A stretch of DNA of 64,000 bases from Bombyx mori (GCF_030269925.1 NC_085116.1:11780001-11844000); one strand, 5' to 3'. Shown: positions 45,205 through 56,476, numbered from the stretch's first letter. Made by a program: numbers and translations. Notes: generated from the letters alone by a model not told the origin.

Positions 45205-45570
45205 ACAATGCACCGATACTCCGCATATTCTGGCCAGTCACTATCTCTAATAAAGACCTTTGGACTAAATGTGACCAAAATCCCATCGCGCAAGACATTG
45301 CTCATCGGAAATGGCGTTGGATAGGACACACTCTACGGCGCAGCGGAGTCAACGCAGCGTCAATCAAGTTTGAGTGGCAACCGCTTGGCAGGAGAAGACC
45401 TGGTCGCCCCGTACACACTTGGCGACGCACCGTAGAGAGTGAGATGAGAACTGCCAACGTGACCTGGAGTGATGTCAAGGAGCAAGCGCAAGACAGGTTA
45501 AAGTGGAGACAACTTGTGAGGGCCCTATGTACCAGCGGGGTACGCTAGGACTACAACAAGAACAACATGC
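45205..45570 (+). pseudogene. LINE polyprotein C-terminus
   Basis: The + frame reads PILRIFWPVTISNKDLW, IAHRKWRWIGHTLRR, GRRRPGRPVHTWRRTVE, VTWSDVKEQAQDRLKWRQL and VRALCTSGVR then a stop. The WxGHTLRR and GRPxxTWRR blocks and the QDRxxWRxLVxALC ending are typical of insect LINE reverse-transcriptase C-termini. The frame is intact for about 110 codons, but no catalytic RT domain lies upstream, so it is a 5'-truncated copy. Confidence 0.85.
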
Positions 45571-46420
45571 AATGCACCTAATCTTTGTGCAGTAGTGCGT
45601 GTTCTATGCTTAGCTCGTTATACATTTTGGCCTCAAATGACGTCACGTGTAATGAAGTTGCGCTCAGCTTTGTTTTGCAAAGTTTAAGCGGCAAATCACT
45701 CAGAAGCATCTTGTTCCTTATTTATTTAAAATATATTTTGATGTTGATGTGAAATTTATTTTAACGGCTATAAATATTATGTATTCATTTTGCTTCGTAA
45801 TTGAAAGTTGTTTTAAATTTAAACCAATACCTATTTGCGATCTTTTGTTATTATATTTTTCTATAGTAATTTATTTATTCAATTTGATATATAAATTACC
45901 TATCCAGTAATAATTTCACTTTAAACTACCAACCATAGTGTACCTTCGCCTTAATTTTATAGGCAAAAATAGGCATTATAGTGGTAGAGTAGCAGCTACC
46001 CGTACGAATAAAAATCTTAGGCATTAAAGTATACTGTGAAATATCTAAAAGCCGATTTTAATTGTATTTAAGCTCATATTTTTACGTACTTAAAAAATAT
46101 AAAATTTAACTCGATCCATTTCTAGGATTTAAATGAAATTAAATTAGTACGAGAATAAATTTATACGAGAAAAAAAATCGCATTTAAATTTAATCAAATT
46201 AATACGGATCGCCGGTATGTTTGCAAAAGTTTAAACGTCTGAGACGGTCTTGTTTGGTTGATAATCTTTAACCCCCGCTGTGATAGCTGTGAACATTTAC
46301 GCCATTGTTGAAACTACTTTTATGGCCTAATCACGGACCGTGACCACGGAAACTGTAAAGTACGTCGAAACGTCCGAAATAAAACAATTAAAAGAATTAA
46401 CGCGATTTTAAAACCTAAAA
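45571..46420. other. AT-rich spacer
   Basis: One TGACGTCA octamer at 45,638. A Bm1-like scrap near 45,960-46,010. No gene recognised. Confidence 0.35.
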
Positions 46421-46450
46421 TCTATATATTAATACGTGAAGCAAAAATGT
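46421..46450 (+). mobile_element. Helitron 5'-end scrap
   Basis: TCTATATATTAATACGTGAA and GCAAAAATG repeat the 5' terminus of the complete copy that starts 127 bp downstream. Confidence 0.55.
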
Positions 46451-46547
46451 TAAAAATGAAAATCGCGTGATTGAACAGTAAACTTAATTCTCATTATAAG
46501 TTTTTGTACAATCCACAGCAAATTATGACGTGGTCTGAAGTTATCTA

Positions 46548-46970
46548 TCTATAAATTAATACGTGAAGCAAAAACTTTGTATCCCTTTTTACGAAAATTG
46601 CGTTGACGGAGGAGTATGAAATTTTCCACGCTTATAGAGAATATAGAGAAGAAGTGCACAATGCTAATATTTTTTTTAAATAACGCATAAAAGATACATT
46701 AAATCAATAAAGAAAACATTACACACACTACATACCATGTATTTGACGCACACACGCATACCTACATACTATTTAGTGTCAAACTTTTGTTCTGGACGAC
46801 TGTTGTCAAATTGAGAATAGATTAAATATTGTTTGTCTTTGTTAATATTTTTTATAGTATAGTCTTGACGAAATTTATGATTTTAGAAGTATAAAATACA
46901 ATCATAATAGTGTACAAACTTACAATTCCAATTAATTATAGTCGAATTTCGACTACTGCGGGACCTATAG
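46548..46970 (+). mobile_element. Helitron-type element, complete non-autonomous copy
   Basis: 423 bp. It starts A|TCTATAAATTAATACGTGAA and ends with the 15-nt hairpin AGTCGAATTTCGACT, then ACTGCGGGACCTATAG|T. The interior (GGAGGAGTATGAAATTTTCC, AGAAGAAGTGCACAATGC) is non-coding. Homologous to 52,247-52,665 and 30,639-30,902. Confidence 0.75.
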
Positions 46971-47063
46971 TTAGTTTTAACAGGGTTTATGACTAGCGAA
47001 AACCGACTAAAATACTATTTATGCCATTTTTAAAATTACGTTATTTATATATTATGTCGAGCC

Positions 47064-47280
47064 AGCGACGCCAGGTGGGGGAGGAAAGTCCTCGAATGGA
47101 GGCCACGGATGGGTACCAGGAGCGTGGGGCGTCCTCCAACCAGATGGACCGACGGCTTAGTGCGCACGGCGGGAAGTCGTTGGATGCGGAAGGCGGAGGA
47201 CCGCATTCTGTGGAAGGCATTGGGGAAGGCCTATGTCCAGCAGTGGGCAGATAAAGGCTGATGATGATGATGATGATGGT
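47064..47280 (+). pseudogene. LINE reverse-transcriptase C-terminus with ATG-repeat tail
   Basis: The + frame reads RWGRKVLEWRPRMGTRSVG, RPPTRWTDGLVRTAGSRWM, RKAEDRILWKALGKAYVQQW and ADKG then TGA at 47,259, followed by (ATG)n to 47,279. The ending is that of a common lepidopteran LINE. The 77-codon frame in the other phase is a shadow. Confidence 0.85.
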
Positions 47281-47525
47281 ATGTATCATTTACCTGTAAT
47301 CCGAAATTGACGGAATATTTTTGCATTAATACTTAAAAGGTTAGAATTTTCTTCGATAATTTGTGACCACGAAAACTGTAAAGTATTTGAAACCATAGAT
47401 AATACCTACACATAAATTAATTCGAAACGTCAAAAATAATGTGACGAAAACAAACACGCGAGATCAAGCCGCAAATTTCAAGTTTTAATATTGTGACTAA
47501 AATGGTCAACCGTACCAACAGTGTA

Positions 47526-47687
47526 TTTAGTGCGAGTTTTTGAACTTCTCGATCGCGTAAAAGTTAACTCAAATCAGTACGGAGTTGGTACAGCACCCCT
47601 AGCGGCAAACGGAGGGAAGTCGTTCCAACTCTATACAAATTTGAGTTAACTTTTACGCGATCGAGAAATTAAAAAACTCGCACTAAG
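47526..47687. mobile_element. MITE with 49-bp terminal inverted repeats
   Basis: Left repeat 47,526-47,574 (TTTAGTGCGAGTTTTTGAAC, TTCTCGATCGCGTAAAAGTT, AACTCAAAT); right repeat 47,639-47,687 is its inverse with a few mismatches. The 64-bp interior is unpaired. Target duplication unclear. A partial copy is at 37,041. Confidence 0.75.
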
Positions 47688-47829
47688 CACACGGTATCTA
47701 CGAACGATCTGACGAGAGGTTATAGTCTGTCTCTATGTTACGCGTTTGCCAATAAAACAGTCAAGCAAGTTTTCATGGTTTTTACTTCTTAACGTCACAA
47801 TTCGCTTTTTCGCATTAAAAGTGTACAAT

Positions 47830-47995
47830 TTTTTTTTTTTGCCTTTGTAGGCAGACGCGCATACGGCCCACCTGAGTGGTTACCGTCGCCCATGGACTTC
47901 AGCAATGCCAGGGGCAGAGCCAAGCCGCTGCCTACCGCTTAATACTCTCCACAAGCCTTGTTTGAAGAAGGACATGTCATAGCGCTCGGGAAACA
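47830..47995 (-). mobile_element. Jockey-like LINE 3' end, minus strand
   Basis: TTTTTTTTTTGCCTTTGTAGGC, GCATACGGCCCACCTGAGTG, CAATGCCAGGGGCAGAGCCA, GCCGCTGCCTACCGCTTAAT, CTTGTTTGAAGAAGGACATG. Confidence 0.85.
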
Positions 47996-49069
47996 CAATT
48001 TCCAAAAATATTCGAAATTGAGTTAATATGCGTAAACCGCATCACCGGTATCGGTATCACCGATATTTTTTTTTTTAATTTACTTATATGTTGACTACTA
48101 TTAACAAAATTATGACATAATTTTATCATACTTTAAAAGACAGATAATGTAACTGGTAAAAAAAATGTTACAAAGACGATTAATATTATTAAAAATATTA
48201 TATGTTCAACCTTTAAAACACTCTCCTGTAAAATTAGTAAGTTTTGAGGTTAGGTATACAGTTTTAATGCGAGAAGACGAATTGTGTTGCACAATGGGTA
48301 TCTCATACTTCTAAGCTGCGGACTCACATTTTGTTTCATAATCAGTAATTACGTGAATTCAATTACGTATAAGTTTTTTTTGAACATACGTATTTATAGC
48401 ATAATTTATCTTCTCATTTACGAATTTATGTTATTAATTCAGCTATCCGCGACTGATAATTGTTATCGTTCTGTTCTATCATGTAAATTATTAATGTTTT
48501 AACATTATCTTGATAATTTTGTTTAATCACTTCCGAAAGCGATACAGGTGGCTAAAAACTGATAGCGCATTTTGAATATATAAACTCATTGCACTAAATA
48601 CCGACATATTTTTTTTTCCTAAAGCATCCTAAAGCAAATGTGTATTGGCTTACACATACCAACACATTACTTCTAAATCGATACGCAATTGGCAAATACG
48701 AACGGCCGGAATCAATCCAGTATAAATTAAAAATTAAACACATTGATAAATTAGCCTCATTATTGGTCGTGGCAGGACCTGTTTGGCCTACGGAGAGAAT
48801 TTCGTTTGTTTTCAGTATTGTGCCTATGTGCCATGGAGAGTTGAACTAGCGAGAACTAGTGAGAACCTGGCAGTGTTGTGAGCCCGCACAGATAGGCACT
48901 ATATGTTATATAGTAATATAATAAAGCCATTTACACACGGTAAACACGAGTTATTCGTATAATACAATTAAAAATTACTTTTGCGATTAAAATGTCACGT
49001 TTTATACTTAATGTTATTTTTATTATATCTGATGATTTTAATACTTTGCAGTTTTCGTGGTCACGGACG
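47996..49069. other. AT-rich spacer
   Basis: No gene recognised. Confidence 0.4.
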
Positions 49070-49260
49070 ACCAGTCGAGACCAGACTGTCAGTGTTAAAT
49101 AAAGTGTAGTTTTAATTATGTTTGTGACTCGCGAAAACCGAGGGAAATACTATCTTCTTTTTCGTATCGCTCTTGTCAGAGCGGACGTGGTCGTTATTGA
49201 GTATCATTGCTGTTGGCAGATTTTATGTGCCTCTCGAGAATATATCGACCGTAGAAAGCG
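49070..49260. repeat. Unnamed dispersed repeat block
   Basis: TTTGTGACTCGCGAAAACCG, CTCTTGTCAGAGCGGACGTG and GTCGTTATTGAGTATCATTG. Pieces recur near 31,440-31,490 and, as GACTAGCGAAAACCGACTAA, at about 46,990. Type unknown. Confidence 0.4.
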
Positions 49261-49681
49261 GTATTGTCGTAACTTGAAAAACCCAACTTAACACCAGAGC
49301 TTTATATATAATATAATATGGTACAAAGTGATTTAGCCCAAAATGCTACTTACGACATTTCCGCTTTCTCTCGATATATTGAAATATATTGGTGACGATT
49401 GTTTTAAACCGGAACGTATGTGTTGAGGCAGAAATAGATCGGGTAATGATGTTTATCAGAGGGTTCTCACAACTTTACTTACCACCAGCTAAATAGGAAA
49501 TCTCTAAATCTCAGCTAAATCTGCGGCGATACGGGTACGCAGCCTTGGTTACTTCTATCTGCTGTATCTACAGTCTTTATCTCTAGCTGTTGCATTGAAA
49601 TTCGGTAATTTAGCTACTACTAATAGAATCTCGCGTGAAGTTCGCCTCACAATCACAATCTTATTATTTTATTATTATTAA

Positions 49682-49922
49682 ATGGTGGTAGGACCTCTTG
49701 TGAGCCCGCGCGGGTAGGTACCACCACCCCGCCTATTTCTGCCGTGAAGCAGTAATGCGTTTCGGTTTGAAGAGTGGGGCAGCCGTTGTAACTATACTTG
49801 AGACCTTAGAACTTATATCTCAAGGTGGGTGACGCATTTGCGTTGTAGATGTCTATGGGCTCCAGTAACCACTTAACACCAGGTGGCTTTGAGCTCGTCC
49901 ACCCATCTAAGCAATAAAAAAA
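49682..49922 (+). mobile_element. Bm1 SINE, 3' portion
   Basis: ATGGTGGTAGGACCTCTTGT through CACCCATCTAAGCAATAAAA. Well conserved. Confidence 0.9.
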
Positions 49923-50209
49923 CTGCCTTTTAAAGCAATAAAAAAATTTGAACAATTTGTCCAATAACTAACATTATTTTAGTAGCCTGTTTCTACAAAG
50001 TACTTAGGTATACGTACCTACATACGTCTACATAAATAAAAACTGTTCCTAAAGAACATCCGTGTTTTAGTATGCGTACCAAATGTCAGTACATTATCAT
50101 TAACCTAGCTTCAGGTAGCGATAACGAAATCATTAACAGAGATAATGGCGCAGTGATTAAACACTAAAATATTTCGTCTTCTGTGATAACGTTTTGCGGT
50201 TGTTTTTTT

Positions 50210-50618
50210 GGAACGAAGTTCCTTACGGCAGGCTTGGAGGGGATAGGGATTTTGCTGCGCGACCGAACTGAAAAAAATGTGATAGTAAAACCGTAAGAAG
50301 AAATCCGTGGAAAAAAGTGCGTGGAATAAAACCGTTAAATGAGACGTGCGCAGGCGCGACAGTCGCATACACAAGCGAGTAGTGTATAATACCTTTCTCT
50401 TTCTCCCTCTTTCTTTTCGTTCTCTCATCCATTCTCTTTCTATTTTACGTAATTTATTATTTCCTAAAATACTGAATTTCCTAAATACTTTCCTATACTT
50501 AAATAAAAACTAATCATCAAAAATTAAGAGAAAAATCAAGAAAACCTACATAAAATTGAGCACGATTTTTTTTTTGGAAATTGTGTCGATTCTACATTAG
50601 CCGAAGGAACTTCGTTCC
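50210..50618. mobile_element. Candidate element bounded by inverted GGAACGAAGTTCC
   Basis: GGAACGAAGTTCCTTACGGC at the left (50,210) and the inverse of GGAACGAAGTTCCTTCGGC at the right (to 50,618). Each end contains its own small palindrome. The interior includes a CTTT-rich tract and two overlapping minus frames without a domain. Could be a MITE or a longer element's termini. Confidence 0.45.
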
Positions 50619-50790
50619 TACCTGGTATCCCACGACACCACATCTTTTTTTTTGAATTACATTAATAGAGTATAATAATTTCGAAAGGCGTTTTGGTTTG
50701 TGTTTGATGAAACTGAAAACAGCGGTTTTAGATTTTTGATAAGCAGTGGTTAGGGTTTAATTTCGATCATCCCTGAGAATTATATTTCTT

Positions 50791-50978
50791 TTTTTTCCCT
50801 ACCTATGCTGATAGCCTTGAGAGGCTATTTCAGCTTCACCCTAACGTTTGTAGGTGAGCTCACGGGGCTCAACCGGAGAGTTGCTAACAATGACCCTAGC
50901 AAGAGCAGTGCTTCGCGGAATCTACCACCGGATCGGAAACGCGACCCACTGAGAAGATCCGGCGAGAAACTCAGTGGG
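50791..50978 (-). mobile_element. LINE 3' end (B-type), minus strand
   Basis: TTTTTTTTCCCTACCTATGCTG, GCTCACGGGGCTCAACCGGA, GACCCTAGCAAGAGCAGTGC, GATCCGGCGAGAAACTCAGT. Truncated at the stop-proximal region. Confidence 0.85.
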
Positions 50979-51117
50979 CATGAGAATTATAGGAACATTG
51001 AGAATAATAGGAAAGTCAAACGAAGAAAAGCGAGGTAGGTATTCGCAAATCGTTCGCAATTTTTTTATTACTTAATTGGATTAATGAGCTCAACTGGTGT
51101 GAATTGGTTACGTGAGC

Positions 51118-51245
51118 TTTTTTCTTTATTGCCCGAACAGGCAGACGGGGATACGGCCCACCTGATGTAAGTGGTTATCGTCGCTCATGGGCGTCAGCAA
51201 TGCCATAGGCAGAGCCGAGCCGCTGCCTACCGCTTAATACTCATA
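51118..51245 (-). mobile_element. Jockey-like LINE 3' end, minus strand
   Basis: TTTTTTCTTTATTGCCCGAACA, GATACGGCCCACCTGATG, GCGTCAGCAATGCCATAGGC, GCTGCCTACCGCTTAATACT. Confidence 0.8.
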
Positions 51246-51357
51246 CATAGCAACGCGATCGTCTCCAATTGCTTAAAGACATGCCGTATAGCGGCTGTCT
51301 CATTCACTTAAACTGGAACGCATGATTTGCAGCAGATATGATGGTGGTTTTAGAATG

Positions 51358-51530
51358 CATCCCGGCCTAAAAGATATGACGGCCGGTGCATATGAATCGG
51401 GTGATGCGACTGTGTCGGTGTTCGAATACAGCAGGCAGGTACCAATTTTTCTAATGAAATACGTAGTTAATAAATTTTCACGAATGACTTCCACGGTGAA
51501 TATGTGTGATGATAACGTCACGCACTGTGT
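51358..51530 (+). mobile_element. Bm1 SINE head
   Basis: CCCGGCCTAAAAGATATGAC, GTCGGTGTTCGAATACAGCA and ACCAATTTTTCTAATGAAAT. Only the 5' third of the element is present. A degenerate minus-strand scrap (GGCTGTCTCATTCACTTAAA) abuts it at about 51,290. Confidence 0.75.
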
Positions 51531-51578
51531 GTTTTTTTTACAAATCGTAGTTATTATTTAGATATTTCAAAACAGAAA

Positions 51579-51735
51579 TCTATACTTTATTTTTATTAAT
51601 ATTACAAAGCTGAAGAGTTCGTTTGTTTGAACGCGCTAATCTCAGGAACTACTGGTCCGATTTGAAAAATTCTTTCATTTTTAGATAGCCCATTTATCGA
51701 GGAAGGCTATAGGTTATAACATCACGCTAAGATTC
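51579..51735 (+). mobile_element. Helitron-type element, 5' part
   Basis: A|TCTATACTTTATTTTTATT, then AATATTACAAAGCTGAAGAG, TTTGTTTGAACGCGCTAATC and GAGGAAGGCTATAGGTTATA. Collinear with the 5' half of 40,584-40,905 and truncated after it. Confidence 0.65.
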
Positions 51736-52246
51736 ATGCAAGCAGAGCACCTATTTAGGGTGCGCAGGCGGCAGGTGTTACGTAATATGTAGGTACTTTG
51801 TAAACATCACTTTGTTATTTTTGTTCCGAAATTTGACCGATAGAGTACATCATAAACGCAAAATACGCACCGAAGTATTGTACGCATTGTATTTTTAGAT
51901 CCAAATACACACAATACTTCGAGTAGTACACTAACATTTTCCGGGGACCAGTGAGCCAAAGCTAATGCGATGGAGATTGTTAATCAAGATATTAAAATAC
52001 AGTTATGTTTTTAAACTTAAATTTTATTGACAATAAGTTTATTTCTAGGAATTTACGGTAGTGATCGTTTAGCATAAAGAAACCTACCGATAAACAAACT
52101 TACAAATTATCTGATTAATAAATTACTTAATTTTAGGGTATGATTATGTTATTTTGTATTCAGTAAGAAAATTTAGTATTAGTATACACGATCTAAAGAA
52201 AAGTTAAAAGGGAAATCCAAACAGTGGTTTTGTTTTTGAAATATTT

Positions 52247-52665
52247 TTTATATATTAATACGTGAAGCAAAAACTTTGTAGCCCTTTTTACGAAAATTGC
52301 GCGGACGGAGGAGTATGAAATTTTCCACATTTATAGAGAATATAGAGAAGAAGTGCACAATGCTAATATTTTTTTAAAATAATGCATAAAAGATACAGTA
52401 AATCAATACAGAAAACATTACACATACTACATACCATGTATTTGACGCACACAAGCACGCATACTATTTATTGTCAAACTTTTGTTCTTGACGTCTGTTG
52501 TCAAATTGAGGATAGATTAAATATTGTTTGTCTTTGTTAATATTTTTTATAATGTAGTCTTGGCGAAATTTGTAATTATAGAAGTATAAAATACGATCAT
52601 AATAGTGTACAAACTTACAATTCGAATTAATTATAGTCGAATTTCGACTACTGCGGGACCTATAG
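52247..52665 (+). mobile_element. Helitron-type element, non-autonomous copy
   Basis: 419 bp, collinear with 46,548-46,970. The 5' TC has mutated to TT. The 3' hairpin AGTCGAATTTCGACT and ACTGCGGGACCTATAG|T are intact. Confidence 0.75.
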
Positions 52666-53814
52666 TTTATGATTAAAACTTCAAAGCATTATACAAAATA
52701 AAACAATTCTTTAATCTTTTCACGTCAAGTGAACTAATTAATTATTGTCATCGAGTTTGTTATATTAACTACAAATGACGTCAGCAACGACAAATTTCCA
52801 TTCTTCCAAGTTTCATAGTTTATTTAAGCTGCTGGTTTGAAAAGCCCCGTTGCTGCTTCTAAGATTATTCATTTCAATAAAAATGCAAAATATTATAATA
52901 GTCATATAACCAAACTTATATTGATGGTCTGGTTTTTATAATGAATAATTTATATTATAATGTTAATTATAACGAATAAATTTTATAATCTTAATATTTT
53001 TAGATCTAGGTAATTATTTTCTATAAACTAAAAGTTCAGTTTATTTTTTTCCGCTGCGCGAACATCGCAAGATGATATTGCTGTGTTATAAAACTTCTTG
53101 ATATTCAACTAAATAAATTAACATTTAAATGATAGAATTAAAATTTATTTTAAATTATAATTAGCATCGTTATTGTATTAGAGATTAAAAGAATCGCCAC
53201 ATATCGTTCTTGTTAAATTAAATAGAATAATTAAAAGGCAAATTATTTTTATTTGGTTCTCACAATTCTTACTCGTCTCAAAGCGATTAACGCATGAAAT
53301 TATTAAAAGAACAAATAGATTCCAATTAAATCGAACAATCATTCGGATTACGGACATCGATAAAAACTCTAAAATACAGTTATTAAAAATCGAGTTATTT
53401 TTTTATTACGTTCTTCATAGTTCAGGTTTTACGAATTAACATTTTAATCGGTTTGATTCTGTCTCGATATAGAACTGTGATGTATCCTTGGTTTAATCGT
53501 GAATTATTTATGAGAAACAAGCGACGTTCATATTGGCTCCGTCCGTGTTCATTTGATTACATTTTCTGTTTAGTGAAATACAAATTAAATTTTTAAATTT
53601 TGTATTTATTAGGAGATTTGCTAATTAATTACTTGATTCATGCAAAACAACCCAGTAGCTTAGTGCGAAATTTTATTTTTGTTCGCTTTGCTTGTTGTAA
53701 GCGAAATCATTAAAATTTTAATACTATTCGCGTCAAGCGGTTGGATCGCCTTGCTGATCTCCGAACTTCATCAGAGCACACGAGGAACCGAAAGTGTCGA
53801 AAAAGAAAGCCAGT
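52666..53814. other. AT-rich spacer
   Basis: No gene recognised. One TGACGTCA octamer at 52,776. Confidence 0.4.
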
Positions 53815-53895
53815 GGTTGTTATGGTCTAAGGGATAAGACGCGTATTCGTATAGAGCGATACGACTCTGCCAGTTTTGAAATCCGACAGACACAC
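53815..53895 (+). mobile_element. Degenerate Bm1 head
   Basis: GTTGTTATGGTCTAAGGGAT, AAGACGCGTATTCGTATAGA and GCCAGTTTTGAAATCCGACA correspond to the tRNA-like head in order. Not a functional tRNA. Confidence 0.45.
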
Positions 53896-54012
53896 TATCT
53901 CCAATCTAATATTTTCACAACTTTTTTCACGATTGAGTAATAGCAGCCTGTAATAAACGTCAAACCCAAGAAAATAGTAATAGTTATAGTATAGCTAGTC
54001 AGCCGTTTAGGT

Positions 54013-54670
54013 TTTTTTTTCCTTTCTATTCTAGTAACCTCGAGGGGTTATTCTAGATTCGCCGAACTTGTAGGTGAGCTCACGGGGCTAAAACCTGACG
54101 ACGTTGCTAACATGAATCCTAGCAAGACCCGTGCTTCGTAGAATCTACCACCGGATCGGAAACGCGACCCACTGAGAAGATCCGGTCATCGTTCTCGTCG
54201 AGCCCTTCGTCGCAAGCGACGGGTTCGACGAGAACGATGACCGGTGCTTGAGGTACCTAAAAGCACCGTCAGTGGATCTCGTGACGTCGCAATAACGTGT
54301 TTTGGGCGACATCGACTGCTTTCCATTCGGTCCGCAGGATCGGGAATGTAGTTACCGGCGGCCACGATGAGACGATTCTCGTGGCGTGCTGCTTTCTCGA
54401 AATAGCGCACTGATGCCGACTGTAGATACTTACTGATGGACTCTAGGCCGAGGTCGTCGTGTGGGTTTATGCTTCTGACGTACTACGGGGCTCCGACGGC
54501 TATCCTGCAAAAACGGGATTGAATAATTTGAAGGGGTCTTAAGTTAGTGCGGGCCGCGTGAACGAACACTACATTTACATAGGTCATGACGGGACGTATG
54601 CAAGTTTTCTAGAGTGTTAACTTATTTCTAAGGGACAATTTACTTCGCTCGCAAATCATCGGATAGAGTT
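54013..54670 (-). pseudogene. LINE (B-type): reverse-transcriptase C-terminus plus 3' UTR
   Basis: The longest copy of the family here. Reading the minus strand from 54,670: CERSKLSLRNK, RPVMTYVNVVFVHAARTNL, LQIIQSRFCRIAVGAP, LGLESISKYLQSASVRYFEK, then intact AARHENRLIVAAGNYIPDPA, RPKHVIATSRDPLTVLLGTS, GHRSRRTRRLRRRARRER and a stop. At least one in-frame stop lies upstream. The 3' UTR ends in poly(A) after GTTACTAGAATAGAAAGG. The region after the coding end has been replaced by a perfect palindrome (54,182-54,244). Confidence 0.85.
54182..54244. repeat. Long hairpin within a LINE copy
   Basis: Arms 54,182-54,201 and 54,225-54,244 are perfect 20-bp inverses (CCGGTCATCGTTCTCGTCGA). An inner 6-bp stem (CGTCGC/GCGACG) lies within the 23-nt centre. 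Other family copies have only the inner imperfect hairpin. Confidence 0.9.
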
Positions 54671-55160
54671 TAGGTATTGAGTAGTTAGTTACTCACGCTA
54701 AAACCTGAAAGACCTTATTTAATACAAAATATTTATACGATTTATTTATAGGTAGTTCCGAAAAACATTTTCGATAAATGAAATCTAAGTTTCGATTCAT
54801 AAAAGAACACAGAACTAATTTAATTTACTTTCAAATTTTGCACAAAATATATTTGAAATAAAATTTAACATCATATTTTATATTAGAAGCTAAATGACAT
54901 TATGCATTTTTTTGTAAATACAAAATCCACCCTGCCTACCGCTTAGCTTAATTTTTTTAATGGTATTTAGGTTTTAAGTGAAAATGACAGAACAGGTTTA
55001 GGAGCGCGATATAAAAGTTGTATGAAATTCGATACATAAATGTGTTTTAACGCTTATTCAAAATGTCTGTTTTATCCGATTCCCGTTTACGAGTTTTGTT
55101 TTGTTATAGGTTCTTTGAAGGCTACGCGTTACCTTTTTCTTCTAGTGATTTTGCGATATA
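54671..55160. other. AT-rich spacer
   Basis: No gene recognised. Scrap CTGCCTACCGCTTAGCTTAA near 54,935. Confidence 0.4.
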
Positions 55161-55262
55161 AAGCCTTCGTCAAACAGAACGCGTACTCAACGCGCGTCAT
55201 AGCGCGGCGTCAGTTTAGCGCTCTGACGCGCGCTAGTTACGCGTTCTTTTTGACGGAGGCTT
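55161..55262. mobile_element. MITE with 39-bp terminal inverted repeats
   Basis: AAGCCTTCGTCAAACAGAAC, GCGTACTCAACGCGCGTCA at the left are inverted at the right (GACGCGCGCTAGTTACGCG, TTCTTTTTGACGGAGGCTT) with few mismatches. The interior is about 24 bp and CpG-rich. The flanking TA may be the target duplication. The 74-codon frame across it is not a gene. Confidence 0.7.
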
Positions 55263-55295
55263 AAGCTATTAGAATCTCTGTATACATGAAAATTC

Positions 55296-55540
55296 GTTTT
55301 ATTGCTTAGACGACGGCACGAGTTCTTAGCTCACCACACAGTGTCAAGTGTTTACCGGTGCCAATCAAAAACGTAAATGCAGCTATCAATCTGGAGATAT
55401 AAGTTCTAAGTCTCAGTTCTATGGTACAACGGATTGAAAAGCCCTTCAAACCAGACCGCATTATTAATTCGCGGCCGAAAATAGACGAGATAGCGGGTCA
55501 TATACGTGCGGGCCCATAAGACGCTCTCCCATTATTATGT
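55296..55540 (-). mobile_element. Degenerate Bm1 SINE, minus strand
   Basis: TTTATTGCTTAGACGACGGC, GTAAATGCAGCTATCAATCT, ATATAAGTTCTAAGTCTCAG, CCCTTCAAACCAGACCGCAT. Confidence 0.65.
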
Positions 55541-55837
55541 TACCAGTATGTGTGTACCCTATAAATTCTGAAAGGGCTAAACGGATTTCGAATTTAGGCA
55601 ATCTTTTAAATTGGCCTGGCGCGTGATACTGTGAAGTTTATTAGCCATCTTATCAAAAGTCAGATCACAGATTGGCCAGCAAAATGGCTTTGACTAGTAA
55701 ATAAAGTACCTAGCAGATATTTTGTCGATTCAAGAGTGGATTGGTTGGAGTATTCAGTAGCGCGAAGGTAACGATGAAAGCACTAGGTCATGCAATAAGG
55801 TATGAAAGGGTAGTCAGAAGATCATTTAGATTATGAG

Positions 55838-56080
55838 TCATCATTCTCCTGCCCTTCTCCCAGTCACCTGGGGTCGGCGCAAACATGTTTTCTCCTTTCA
55901 TACTCCTCTATCATATACTATTTCTGCTTAGGTCTACCTCTTCCTCTATATCCTTCCACATTCATAGCTAACACTCTCTTAGCAACCACATTTTCATTTC
56001 ATGTCATCACCTGTCCATACAATCCCAAACGCGCACTTCTCAACTTCTCTGTCACAGGTGCCACTTTCAGACTTCCTCTA
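55838..56080 (-). pseudogene. LINE reverse-transcriptase C-terminus, minus strand
   Basis: The minus-strand frame reads APVTEKLRSARLGLYGQVMT, then a stop, MNVEGYRGRGRPKQK, a stop, and RRKHVCADPR. Same family as 31,556-31,835 but more decayed. Confidence 0.75.
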
Positions 56081-56476
56081 ACATATGAGTATTATATTGT
56101 ATTGTATTAAAGATGATGAGATCTATGGATGAAGATTTGATGGAAGTAAGATTTAACGGAGTTATGAATGAAGAAGTCTTCACGCAATTTCTGAGATGTT
56201 CCTATGTTCTCCCTGTATCCCCACCACTCTTAAGTGGGATAAATAAATAGCTTAAACATATAAATGTCCGGTCGAGCACGTGTCGTCCCCACACGACGGC
56301 CATGTAAATTGCGTATTCAAATTATCCTCCATTGCGAAATTAAATATAGAAACAAAAAAAATGCAAGTTGTATTACCCCACCCGCCTCGGGCTGTAATGA
56401 ATAGACGTAGGGCGCGTCACCCTCAGCAATAAACTTAAACCCTCTTTTAGTGCAACACTCTATCTCGCTCTAACAA

